Below are positions 7,868 through 15,044 of a stretch of DNA of 46,522 nucleotides, piece by piece (position 1 is the stretch's first letter; each line of letters starts with the position of its first letter). The notes under the pieces were generated by a model. It searched no databases. It saw nothing but the letters and a program-made list of their open reading frames with translations, and was not told the DNA's origin. The position numbers and the translations under genes were made by a program. The DNA is from Synergistaceae bacterium (GTDB lineage: Bacteria; Synergistota; Synergistia; Synergistales; Aminobacteriaceae), in contig JAISUO010000048.1 in assembly GCA_031272035.1 (NCBI GenBank), forward strand, positions 1 to 46,522. The letters run 5' to 3'.

Positions 7868-8527
7868 TCAGTGCCGTTCTCGATATTCTTTGATCCGGGC
7901 GTGCCATTCGGGCACGTCGCCCTCCGGAGGAACCGTCTCCTCTCCCAGCAGCAGGTCGACGAGATACCGCGGTTTCTTCCCTCCAAAATGCATCGAGCGG
8001 ACGCAGGTCACGCAGTAGACCGCCACCTCGTCGCAGGGCATGGAAGCGGCGCGCTCCTTCATTCTCGCATGAATCTCCTCCAGAGGCAGATCCGGGTAAT
8101 AGCTGTCCCCGCAGCATCGGGACGAGGCGGCGTGAAGGGCCGCTTCCACAACTTCGATGTTCATCTTCTTCAGGAGACTCCGGGCCGCCCTGTGAACCTG
8201 GGGCTTCGATCGAATCGGACAGGGGTCGTGGAGGCTCATTTTCCGGCCTTTGTAGTCCGGGTACTGAATCCCCTCCACACCGTCCAGAACCTCCCAGAGG
8301 GTCAGAGTGGAAATTCCCTCGTACAGCTTGTTAAAACGTCTGTCGCACCCCGCGCACACCACCACGATGCAGGACCCCTTTTCCACCTGGGGATCGTGGT
8401 GACAGCAGAGACTGTGCAGCTCCACATTCCCGTCGTATTTGTCGCGCAGCAGCTTCAGAAGCGCGACCTCCGCCTCCGGTTTGTGGATGGTCAGAGCGCA
8501 GCCTGGATTGAAATACGTTTTCCCCAT
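7868..8527 (-). CDS. HdrB-like Cys-rich (CCG-domain) protein
   Basis: 219 residues containing two CCG-type cysteine motifs. The first is C10, C41-C42 (followed by His rather than Gly), C58-x2-C61. The second is C103, C138-C139-G140, C172-x2-C175. Such paired motifs bind non-cubane iron-sulfur clusters in heterodisulfide reductase subunit B and occur in GlpC, LutA and related redox proteins. No HdrA, HdrC or flavoprotein partner is nearby, so the electron route is unknown. The start is the ATG at 8527, which GAGAGG precedes by six bases; the ATG six bases earlier is a poorer choice. It follows oppF by 44 bases and is probably in the same transcript. Confidence 0.82.
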   Translation of the reverse strand: MGKTYFNPGCALTIHKPEAEVALLKLLRDKYDGNVELHSLCCHHDPQVEKGSCIVVVCAGCDRRFNKLYEGISTLTLWEVLDGVEGIQYPDYKGRKMSLHDPCPIRSKPQVHRAARSLLKKMNIEVVEAALHAASSRCCGDSYYPDLPLEEIHARMKERAASMPCDEVAVYCVTCVRSMHFGGKKPRYLVDLLLGEETVPPEGDVPEWHARIKEYRERH

Positions 8528-8571
8528 CTTCATCCTCTCTTTTCTCTCTGTGTTTTCTCTCTTTTCTTTGT

Positions 8572-9366
8572 TTAAAGTCGGGGCAGGGCCGCCAGCAGCG
8601 CCTGAGTGTAGGGATGAGTCGGTTTTTCCAGCAGGTCGGCGGCAGAACCGGACTCCGCGATTTCCCCCTTCCAGAGAACCAGAGCGTACTCCGCGGCGTA
8701 ACGGGCAAGCAGCAGATCGTGAGTCACGAGAATCATGGACATTCCCCTCCGAATCCGGCGGCTCAGAACGTCCAGCACCTCTCCCCGGGTAGAAACGTCC
8801 TGCATGGCGGTGGGCTCGTCCGCCAGAAGCAGCTCCGGCTCCAGAATCAGAGCCCGGGCTATGGCCACCCTCTGACGCTGGCCCCCGGAAAGGGCATGGC
8901 GCACACGAACGTTCCACAGGGATTCGGGCAGCTTCAGCTCCGTCAGAAGTTTCTTCGCCCGATTCAGCCCCTCTTCCCTCTCCCGCCGGGAAGGGTGCAC
9001 AAGGGTCCAGGGCTCCAGAACGGCCCCCAGAACCGTCAGCGTCGGCGGCAGAGAGCTGTAGGGGTCCTGGGACACGTACCCGCAGCGACGGCGCATGGTC
9101 TGGCGTTCTTCCGCCGTCATTTCGGCCAGATCCCGCCCCTGAAAGGTCACGCTTCCCTCCGTGGGAGGCACGAGGCCCAGGAGCGCCCGCAGCAGGGTGG
9201 TCTTTCCGCTGCCGGATTCTCCCACGATGGACAGGGTTTTACTCTCTTTTTCCAGGTTCAGGGAAAAGTGCCGCAGAGCCCAGACGCCTCCCCTTTCAAT
9301 CCCCGGGAGTTTTCGCCGTCCCTCAAAATGTACCCCCAGGTCCGTCGCCGTCAGCAGCGCCGTCAT
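8572..9366 (-). CDS. Oligopeptide ABC transporter, ATP-binding protein (OppF/DppF-like)
   Basis: 264 residues with a complete ABC ATPase core: Walker A GESGSGKTT, Q-loop in YVSQDPYSSLPPTL, signature LSGGQRQRVAIARAL, Walker B LLLADEPTA and H-loop VTHD. The C-terminus (KPTHPYTQALLAALP) is the standard end of peptide-importer ATPases. It would pair with the next ATPase to drive the OppB/OppC channel. The ATG overlaps the stop of the upstream ATPase gene by four bases, so translation is coupled. Confidence 0.93.
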   Translation of the reverse strand: MTALLTATDLGVHFEGRRKLPGIERGGVWALRHFSLNLEKESKTLSIVGESGSGKTTLLRALLGLVPPTEGSVTFQGRDLAEMTAEERQTMRRRCGYVSQDPYSSLPPTLTVLGAVLEPWTLVHPSRREREEGLNRAKKLLTELKLPESLWNVRVRHALSGGQRQRVAIARALILEPELLLADEPTAMQDVSTRGEVLDVLSRRIRRGMSMILVTHDLLLARYAAEYALVLWKGEIAESGSAADLLEKPTHPYTQALLAALPRL

Positions 9367-10175
9367 GACTCGGCCTCCGCGACCAAAGCCCCCGGCCGCT
9401 CCATACGCCGCAGAGCTTCGATCAGCTCCCGGGTCGAAGGGCTTCGGGGATGTTCCACCACCTGACGGCAGGGTCCGTTTTCAACGATGCGGCCCTCCTT
9501 CATCACAACCAGGCGGTCGCAGATCCCCGCCGCCAGAGGCAGATCGTGGGTCACCAGCAGAAGCCCCATACCGCGGCTTCGCACCAGAGACACGATCATG
9601 CTCAGCACTTCCTTTTGGGTGACCACGTCCAGCGCCGTTGTGGGTTCGTCCGCCAGCAGAAAATCCGGATCGCAGGCCAGAGCCGTCGCCAGCGCCGCCC
9701 GCTGTTTCTGCCCGCCCGAAAGCTCGTGGGGATAACGGGCGAAAAAGGACGTCTCCAGTCCGGTGGTTTTCAGCAAATCCATGGCGCGGTTCCTGGCCTC
9801 CTCCTTCTTCATATGGAAATGGAAACGCAGAACTTCCATGATATGACCGCCAATGGAGATCTGAGGGGTGAAGGAAGCCCCCGTCCCCTGGGGAACCAGA
9901 GCGAAACGACGCCAGCGCCAGGTGTTCAGCGCCTCTTCTCCCAGAGAAAGGAGGTTCTCCCCGTCGCACAAAATCCGGCCCGTAACGGCGGTTCCTCTCG
10001 GCAGAAGACGGGGGATGGCCATCAGCACGCTGGTCTTTCCGCTGCCGGACTCTCCCACGAGGCCCGCCACATCTCCCCGGGATACGGAGAAACTGCATTC
10101 CCGAACGGCCGGAATTTCACCCCTGGGGGAGGAATAGGTGACGGAGAGATTTTGTATATCCAGCGTCACGCTCAT
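9363..10175 (-). CDS. Oligopeptide ABC transporter, ATP-binding protein (OppD/DppD-like)
   Basis: 270 residues with Walker A GESGSGKTS, signature LSGGQKQRAALATAL, Walker B FLLADEPTTALD and H-loop VTHD. It is somewhat short at the C-terminus compared with OppD proteins (often 320 or more) and lacks the usual cysteine-rich end. The ATG overlaps the oppC stop by four bases. Together with the ATPase downstream it forms the heterodimeric motor of the peptide importer. Confidence 0.92.
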   Translation of the reverse strand: MSVTLDIQNLSVTYSSPRGEIPAVRECSFSVSRGDVAGLVGESGSGKTSVLMAIPRLLPRGTAVTGRILCDGENLLSLGEEALNTWRWRRFALVPQGTGASFTPQISIGGHIMEVLRFHFHMKKEEARNRAMDLLKTTGLETSFFARYPHELSGGQKQRAALATALACDPDFLLADEPTTALDVVTQKEVLSMIVSLVRSRGMGLLLVTHDLPLAAGICDRLVVMKEGRIVENGPCRQVVEHPRSPSTRELIEALRRMERPGALVAEAES

Positions 10176-11404
10176 GCCGCGGGCCCCCCTTCTCCGTCGC
10201 CCCGGCCGTTACGGAGGGAATCCGCTCCCGCCGCGCCGGGCGGCAGTTCCTGAGAAAGACGGGGGTCGGCTCGCTCCTCCAGCCGGCGTCCTATGTCCAT
10301 AAAAATCAGGCATATCAAAGAAATACCCAGCCCCGGAGGCAAAATCATCCACCACGCCCCGTTGGTGAAGGCCCCAAAGGTGTGAGCCTCGTGAAGCATA
10401 CGCCCCCAGGAGGGCAGTCGGGGATCGGAGAGGCCGAGAAACGCCAGCCCCGCCTCGGCGAGAATCGCTCCCGGCACGCCCAGGGCGATGTTCGCCAGCA
10501 GCAGGGGAAGGGCCTCCGGCAGCAGATGACGGAAAAGAATGTAATTTCGCTTCGCCCCCAAAGCTCTCAATCCCTCCACCCAGGGCGCGTCGCGCAGGGT
10601 GAGGGTCAGGGAGCGCACCGTGCGGGCCGTTCCCATCCATGAAAAAATCGACAGGATCAAAACGAGGTTCCACAGGCTTTTACCCCACAGGCCGGCGATG
10701 ACCATCAGAATCGGCAGCGTGGGAATGGAGAGCAGCACGTCCACAGCCCGCATGATCAGAGCGTCGGTGAGGCCCCCCGCGTAACCGGACAAAAGCCCCA
10801 GAGACAGCCCCGCCAGAGTCGCGATCAGCGTGGCGGCAATGCCCACGATCAGGGATATGCGAATACCCCGCACGAACAGGGCGGCAACGTCTCGCCCCCG
10901 CTGGTCCGTCCCCAGAAGTCCCCATCGACCGCCTTCAATCTTCATGAAAACATCGCCGCTGCCCACCAGGGAAAGACGATATTCTCCCTTTTCGGGGAAA
11001 AGCACCGCGGCCATGTTCACAAAGGGCCCCAGCCCCATGGCTTTTTTGAAGGGAATATCCCGGGCGTCCAGGTCAAGCTCTCCGGCGCCGGAGGCCGGAA
11101 CGAACCGCCCCGATGGCGTGATCCATCGCAGCTCTCCCTTCTCCCCCAGGCTTCCGGTCAGGGAAACCCTCAAAGGAGCGGCATAATTCCAGTTCAGGAC
11201 GACTTCCGGTGGAACCGGCGTGTCCTCCGCTCCATCCACATGCAGAACCTCCACCGGAGCGATGGAGTCGTCCATCCACTCCGGCTTCGAATACGGCGGC
11301 GCCTGAGGACCGTCTTTCAACCCCAGAGTCTCGGGCCCCAAAAAAGCCATCAGCACCAGCAGCAAAAAACAAAAAGGGGCGACCTGATGAAAAATACCTT
11401 TCAC
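10172..11404 (-). CDS. Oligopeptide ABC transporter permease (OppC/DppC-like) with a large extracytoplasmic insertion
   Basis: 410 residues, against about 300 for typical OppC. Helix 1 (about 7-24) is followed by roughly 130 residues of hydrophilic, beta-rich sequence. The canonical GTDQRGRDVAALFVRGIRISLIVG entry and the five-helix permease core come next. The EAA loop, EGLRALGAKRNYILFRHLLPEA, is intact, so the channel should still dock with the ATPases. The insertion lies outside the membrane, where it could contact the binding protein. A GTG at 11404 is used, with GGAG ten bases upstream. It is separated from oppB by two unrelated genes. The last 35 residues are charged and Gly-rich. Confidence 0.9.
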   Translation of the reverse strand: MKGIFHQVAPFCFLLLVLMAFLGPETLGLKDGPQAPPYSKPEWMDDSIAPVEVLHVDGAEDTPVPPEVVLNWNYAAPLRVSLTGSLGEKGELRWITPSGRFVPASGAGELDLDARDIPFKKAMGLGPFVNMAAVLFPEKGEYRLSLVGSGDVFMKIEGGRWGLLGTDQRGRDVAALFVRGIRISLIVGIAATLIATLAGLSLGLLSGYAGGLTDALIMRAVDVLLSIPTLPILMVIAGLWGKSLWNLVLILSIFSWMGTARTVRSLTLTLRDAPWVEGLRALGAKRNYILFRHLLPEALPLLLANIALGVPGAILAEAGLAFLGLSDPRLPSWGRMLHEAHTFGAFTNGAWWMILPPGLGISLICLIFMDIGRRLEERADPRLSQELPPGAAGADSLRNGRGDGEGGPAA

Positions 11405-11474
11405 TTCATTTGGACTCCAATAATATCGACTCCCATTTTCACCGGCCCCGAAAGGTCCCGGGAGAATGGGGCTT

Positions 11475-11527
11475 CAAAACAGATTATTAACACAGGTTCT
11501 TAAAACAGGTTTTTAAAACAGGTTAAT
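11475..11527. repeat. Four tandem 13-bp degenerate repeats overlapping a stop codon
   Basis: Units of the form TAAAACAGGTTNT lie at 11475-11487, 11488-11500, 11501-11513 and 11514-11527. The last unit encodes the final residues of the neighbouring 290-residue protein, and the stop codon falls at the unit boundary. Confidence 0.7.
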
Positions 11528-12385
11528 GGAGGAATCTTTGCGGGATTCCTGCGATTCCTGCTCTTCTTTTTCCTTTTCGTACTGTTCGACCAGAGCGTCC
11601 ACCTGTTCGAGGTTGATCTGCACGCAGTTTTGAAGGTCGAACAGGGTGAAACAGTCCTCGGCGTAGGCCCGGCAGTCGCTCATCTCAATATCTCCGATCT
11701 CCCGGCGCTTCACTTCCCCGCGCCATTCCGGGAACCGGTTTCGAATCTCCAGGGCCAGCTTTTCCGCCTGTTCCTGGGCGTCGTGGTGACGCACCGAGTA
11801 GACCACGAAAAGCGAGAAAACGCAGGGGACCTCCGCGGGAGGCTCTTCTCCTCTGGGGTCGTAGTCGATCCAGTAACCCATGACGTTGGCGGTGTACTTC
11901 TTACCCTCGTTTTTCATGTAGCTCCAGAGAGGCGCCGTGCGGGCCAAAAGGGACTCCGGCAGAATTTCGCGGCGATAGCGGCAGCAGAGCCAGTTTTGCA
12001 GGGTTATCTTCGCCTTTTCCTCGAAGAAGAAATTTTTGTCCGGCTGCATGGCGGGGATGATGTTGTGCTTGGAGATGGCGAGGCGCAGGGACCCTCGCAG
12101 CTCCACCACGGCCGGCTCTCCGTCGAAGAGACAATCCAGGTGCAGGAGGCTCGGGTGCTTCGCGTGGGTCAGCTCCGGAGATGCCGTCGGAATCCGCTTG
12201 GCTCCCACAAATTCCACCATGGGCTCCAGCACCATGTTGTCGTTCATGATGTCTCCGTCATGAGAAACAACACAAAGATACGTGATGTCTTCGTTCAGTG
12301 TCTTTACCAGGCCGGGATTGTAATTTCTCAGAATATCCACGTTGATCATACTGCATTGACGCCATTTCGTGTCTTTGTTCCACAT
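11513..12385 (-). CDS. Protein of unknown family, within the interrupted opp operon
   Basis: 290 residues, soluble, no signal peptide or membrane helix. I do not recognise the family. Visible features are a mixed alpha/beta middle with several aromatic-rich strands (such as YTANVMGYWIDYDP and VFSLFVVYSVRHHD). The C-terminal tail is strongly charged (Glu/Lys/Gln-rich, about 255-285) and likely helical. The start ATG at 12385 has GAGG eight bases upstream. It begins three bases after the upstream helix-turn-helix gene ends, so the two form a pair, and both lie between oppB and oppC. Its 3' end runs into a tandem repeat array. Confidence 0.7.
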   Translation of the reverse strand: MWNKDTKWRQCSMINVDILRNYNPGLVKTLNEDITYLCVVSHDGDIMNDNMVLEPMVEFVGAKRIPTASPELTHAKHPSLLHLDCLFDGEPAVVELRGSLRLAISKHNIIPAMQPDKNFFFEEKAKITLQNWLCCRYRREILPESLLARTAPLWSYMKNEGKKYTANVMGYWIDYDPRGEEPPAEVPCVFSLFVVYSVRHHDAQEQAEKLALEIRNRFPEWRGEVKRREIGDIEMSDCRAYAEDCFTLFDLQNCVQINLEQVDALVEQYEKEKEEQESQESRKDSSINLF

Positions 12386-12388
12386 GAT

Positions 12389-14002
12389 CTATACCTCGCA
12401 ATACAAGGGAGTCGAGTACAGCGTTACCGTATGCTGGAACGGGTGAAAAGGTTTCGTCGCCCCTTTGGGCTTGCGACGCAACTCTTCGACCCTCTGCGCC
12501 ATTTCTTTCAGAATCTTCAGATCCTGTCCTGTTATTTTCTGTCTCTTCAGCTTATGCAGGAAAAGCTCTCCATCCGGGAAAGGACGTCGGGCCGTGGCGC
12601 CGATGCGGGGAACGGCGACCTGCTCCACCCGATCCGCCACCTCCAGGCAGTACAGCAACAGCTCCTGCTGAGCGGCATTGGGGGCCCTGTCGCTGAACCA
12701 GGAATATAACACTCCGGGAGAAACCTCGAAAAGAAACGCCAGGTCCTCGCAGGAAAGCCCCAGGATTTTTCGAAGCCGCACCAGCTGCTTGCCCGTGGCG
12801 GTTGGCTCCGAAACCTTTTTTCCGCCCTCCGGTCCGGATTTCTGTTCGGTGGAACCCGTCGGGAAGAAGGGCGCTTTTTTGGGCTCCTGCGGTGGCGTGA
12901 ACTTCTCGAAATCCGTGGAGACCATGGGTTCTTCGATTTTTTCCGATGGTTCCGGCTTCTCGATTTTGGGAAGCTCCTCTGCCTTCTCAGCATTTTTCAA
13001 ATTTTTGTCGGACTTCGTGAACTTCGACATGGCCGCGCTTCCAAAGGAAAACAGGGAGGAAACCTTCGGACGCTCCCCTGCCGTCCCCTCTGCGGAGGAC
13101 TTCTCCGTCCCGCCCTCCGTTCGACCGGACAGACCGGCCAAAAAGTCCCTGACGTCCCTGGCCGCGCCCCTGGGGGGCTGTTCGGGCTCCGAAGACCTGC
13201 GAAGCTCGTCGAAACGCTCGGAGCGGACGGGCATGAAGAAGTCGTCGGAGGGAGCGGGGGAAGCGTGAGGCTTTCCGCCCGTTTTCGACGCGTCTTCCAC
13301 GCCTGAAACTTCACCTCTGGGCGTCCGTTCGGCCGATTTGCGCTCCGTTCCTCCGTCGAAATAGCCTTTTTCCTCTGAAACCGGAAAAGGTTCCGAATCC
13401 ATATAATACTTGTCCTTTATATCCTGAGCGGACCCCCTGTCGGGGGAGTCGTCAAGACGCGAGGAGCGCACCGGAGCGTAAAAATCGTTGAGGCTGTCCG
13501 CATCCGTGAAAAATCCCGCCCCCTGGTCCGTCGCCGGAGCCGGATGAGGCTCTTCCTTCACCTTCCCCCCGAAGAACTCCACCGACTCGTCCATCCAGGA
13601 TTTGGTGTAGGTTATTTCTTCTTTCACGGTTTTGGGCGCGTCCGCTTTTTGGGGCGGCTCCACCTTTGGAATCTCCGGTTTTGGAGTTTCCACTTTTGGG
13701 ATTTCCACTTTCGGGACTTCCGGTTTTGGAATTTCTGTTTTTAAAACTTCTGTTTTTAAAACTTCTTCCGCCATCGGTTTCGGTGCGGGTTCCGGCTTTG
13801 CCGCATCCGGCGTCGTTTTCTTCGGCTGCAGGGCGTCCATTTTCCCGGCCTCATCCAGCAGGTCCGCAAGCAACTTTCCGTCGGAAATACCGGCAAAGCG
13901 CAAAAAGGACACGTAACTGACGACCTTTTGAAGGTCCGCTTCACTCAGCGCGCAGATCATTCGATAAAGTTTCTCCCGGTCCACGGATGGCCCTTTCGTC
14001 AC
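12389..14002 (-). CDS. Large Pro-rich protein with a C-terminal helix-turn-helix
   Basis: About 537 residues. The frame can be opened upstream to 14089, but that would overlap oppB. AAAGGGG sits eight bases before the GTG at 14002, which is the better start. The N-terminal 40 residues form a small helical segment. Next is a run of imperfect Lys-Pro-Glu-Val repeats (PKVEIPKVETPKPEIPK style), then a long acidic disordered middle with two related FY/FF-x-PVRS-x-R-x-D motifs. At about residues 425-490 there is an XRE-like helix-turn-helix (LRKILGLSCEDLAFLFEVSP followed by a Trp-Phe recognition-helix end). The role is unknown; a regulator tethered through a flexible arm is a guess. Confidence 0.72.
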   Translation of the reverse strand: MTKGPSVDREKLYRMICALSEADLQKVVSYVSFLRFAGISDGKLLADLLDEAGKMDALQPKKTTPDAAKPEPAPKPMAEEVLKTEVLKTEIPKPEVPKVEIPKVETPKPEIPKVEPPQKADAPKTVKEEITYTKSWMDESVEFFGGKVKEEPHPAPATDQGAGFFTDADSLNDFYAPVRSSRLDDSPDRGSAQDIKDKYYMDSEPFPVSEEKGYFDGGTERKSAERTPRGEVSGVEDASKTGGKPHASPAPSDDFFMPVRSERFDELRRSSEPEQPPRGAARDVRDFLAGLSGRTEGGTEKSSAEGTAGERPKVSSLFSFGSAAMSKFTKSDKNLKNAEKAEELPKIEKPEPSEKIEEPMVSTDFEKFTPPQEPKKAPFFPTGSTEQKSGPEGGKKVSEPTATGKQLVRLRKILGLSCEDLAFLFEVSPGVLYSWFSDRAPNAAQQELLLYCLEVADRVEQVAVPRIGATARRPFPDGELFLHKLKRQKITGQDLKILKEMAQRVEELRRKPKGATKPFHPFQHTVTLYSTPLYCEV

Positions 14003-14030
14003 GAAAAAAACCCCTTTCCGAATGTAAAAA

Positions 14031-14996
14031 TCATTGTACACCGCCCCGACGGACGCGAGGATCGACCAGTACGCAAAGCAGGTCCGCAAGAAGATTGCAG
14101 CCCACCGTCAGGAGCGCCAGAAGAAAAAACGCGGCCCCCGCCGAGGGATAATCGTGGGAATTGGTGGCCTCCAGCAGAAAACGGCCCGCTCCGTTCAGGG
14201 AAAACACCGTCTCCGTAATCACGGCTCCGCTCACCACTCCCGGCAGGGAGAGCAAAAGGATCGTCACCACGGGGGGCAGCACGGATCGAAAGGCGTGGTT
14301 CCAGATCACACGCCTTCTCGGCAGTCCCCGGGCAATCGCCATGAGAACATAATCTTCTCCCAAAGCCTTCACCATCATATTGCGAACGTAAAGCGCCCAG
14401 CCCCCGAAACTCAGGACGACCAGGGAAAACAGGGGAAGCGCCAGATGCCACAGGTAATCCACCGCTCCCGCGAGACCCGTCCGGGGCGGAATGGAGGAGC
14501 TGCCGCTCAGGGGAAAGATCGGCCACAGCCACGCGAACCCCATCAGCAGAAGAATCTGCACGAAAAACGAGGGAAAGGAAAAGGACGCCGCGCCGCTCCA
14601 GAGCACAAGCCGCTCCACAATCGAGCCACGTCTCAGCGCCGCCTTCACCCCCAAAAAGATGCCCAGAGCCGCGGAAAACAGCAGCGCCGGAAGCAGAAGC
14701 GCCACCGTATTGGGAACGCGGTTTTTCAGCTCATCCCACACCGGCTGCCCCGTCATCATGGACAGCCCAAACCGGAAGGACAGCATCTCCCGTATATAGA
14801 CGAAAAACTGCTCCCTCAGAGGCCGGTCCAGCCCCCACTGAGCGGCGAGCTGCTGTTTCGCCTCAGGGGAAAAACGCGGATCCACGATGCCGGTCAGAGG
14901 ATCCCCGGGCATGATGCGGAAAAGAAAGAAGTTCAGCACCAGCACGATCGCCAGCACCGCCAGAGCTCCGCCGAGACGCTTCGCAAAAGCCTTCAT
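14031..14996 (-). CDS. Oligopeptide ABC transporter permease (OppB/DppB-like)
   Basis: 321 residues with six membrane helices. Family marks include the opening LAVLAIVLVLNFFLFRIMPGDP, the loop RFGLSMMTGQPVWDELKNRVPNT, and the ATPase-docking loop ARGLPRRRVIWNHAFRSVLPPVV. The length is normal. The ATG at 14996 follows GGAGGGAGAAGA. It comes 48 bases after the binding-protein gene and pairs with the OppC-like permease encoded further downstream, beyond two unrelated genes. Confidence 0.93.
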   Translation of the reverse strand: MKAFAKRLGGALAVLAIVLVLNFFLFRIMPGDPLTGIVDPRFSPEAKQQLAAQWGLDRPLREQFFVYIREMLSFRFGLSMMTGQPVWDELKNRVPNTVALLLPALLFSAALGIFLGVKAALRRGSIVERLVLWSGAASFSFPSFFVQILLLMGFAWLWPIFPLSGSSSIPPRTGLAGAVDYLWHLALPLFSLVVLSFGGWALYVRNMMVKALGEDYVLMAIARGLPRRRVIWNHAFRSVLPPVVTILLLSLPGVVSGAVITETVFSLNGAGRFLLEATNSHDYPSAGAAFFLLALLTVGCNLLADLLCVLVDPRVRRGGVQ

Positions 14997-15044
14997 TCTT
15001 CTCCCTCCAGTCTTTCCTTCGTCGTCGTCATCAATTCATCATCA

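Noticed and set aside
8528-8917. N-terminal extension of the HdrB-like protein to 349 residues
   Set aside because: The extension lies inside oppF in another frame; a good ribosome site supports the short start at 8527.
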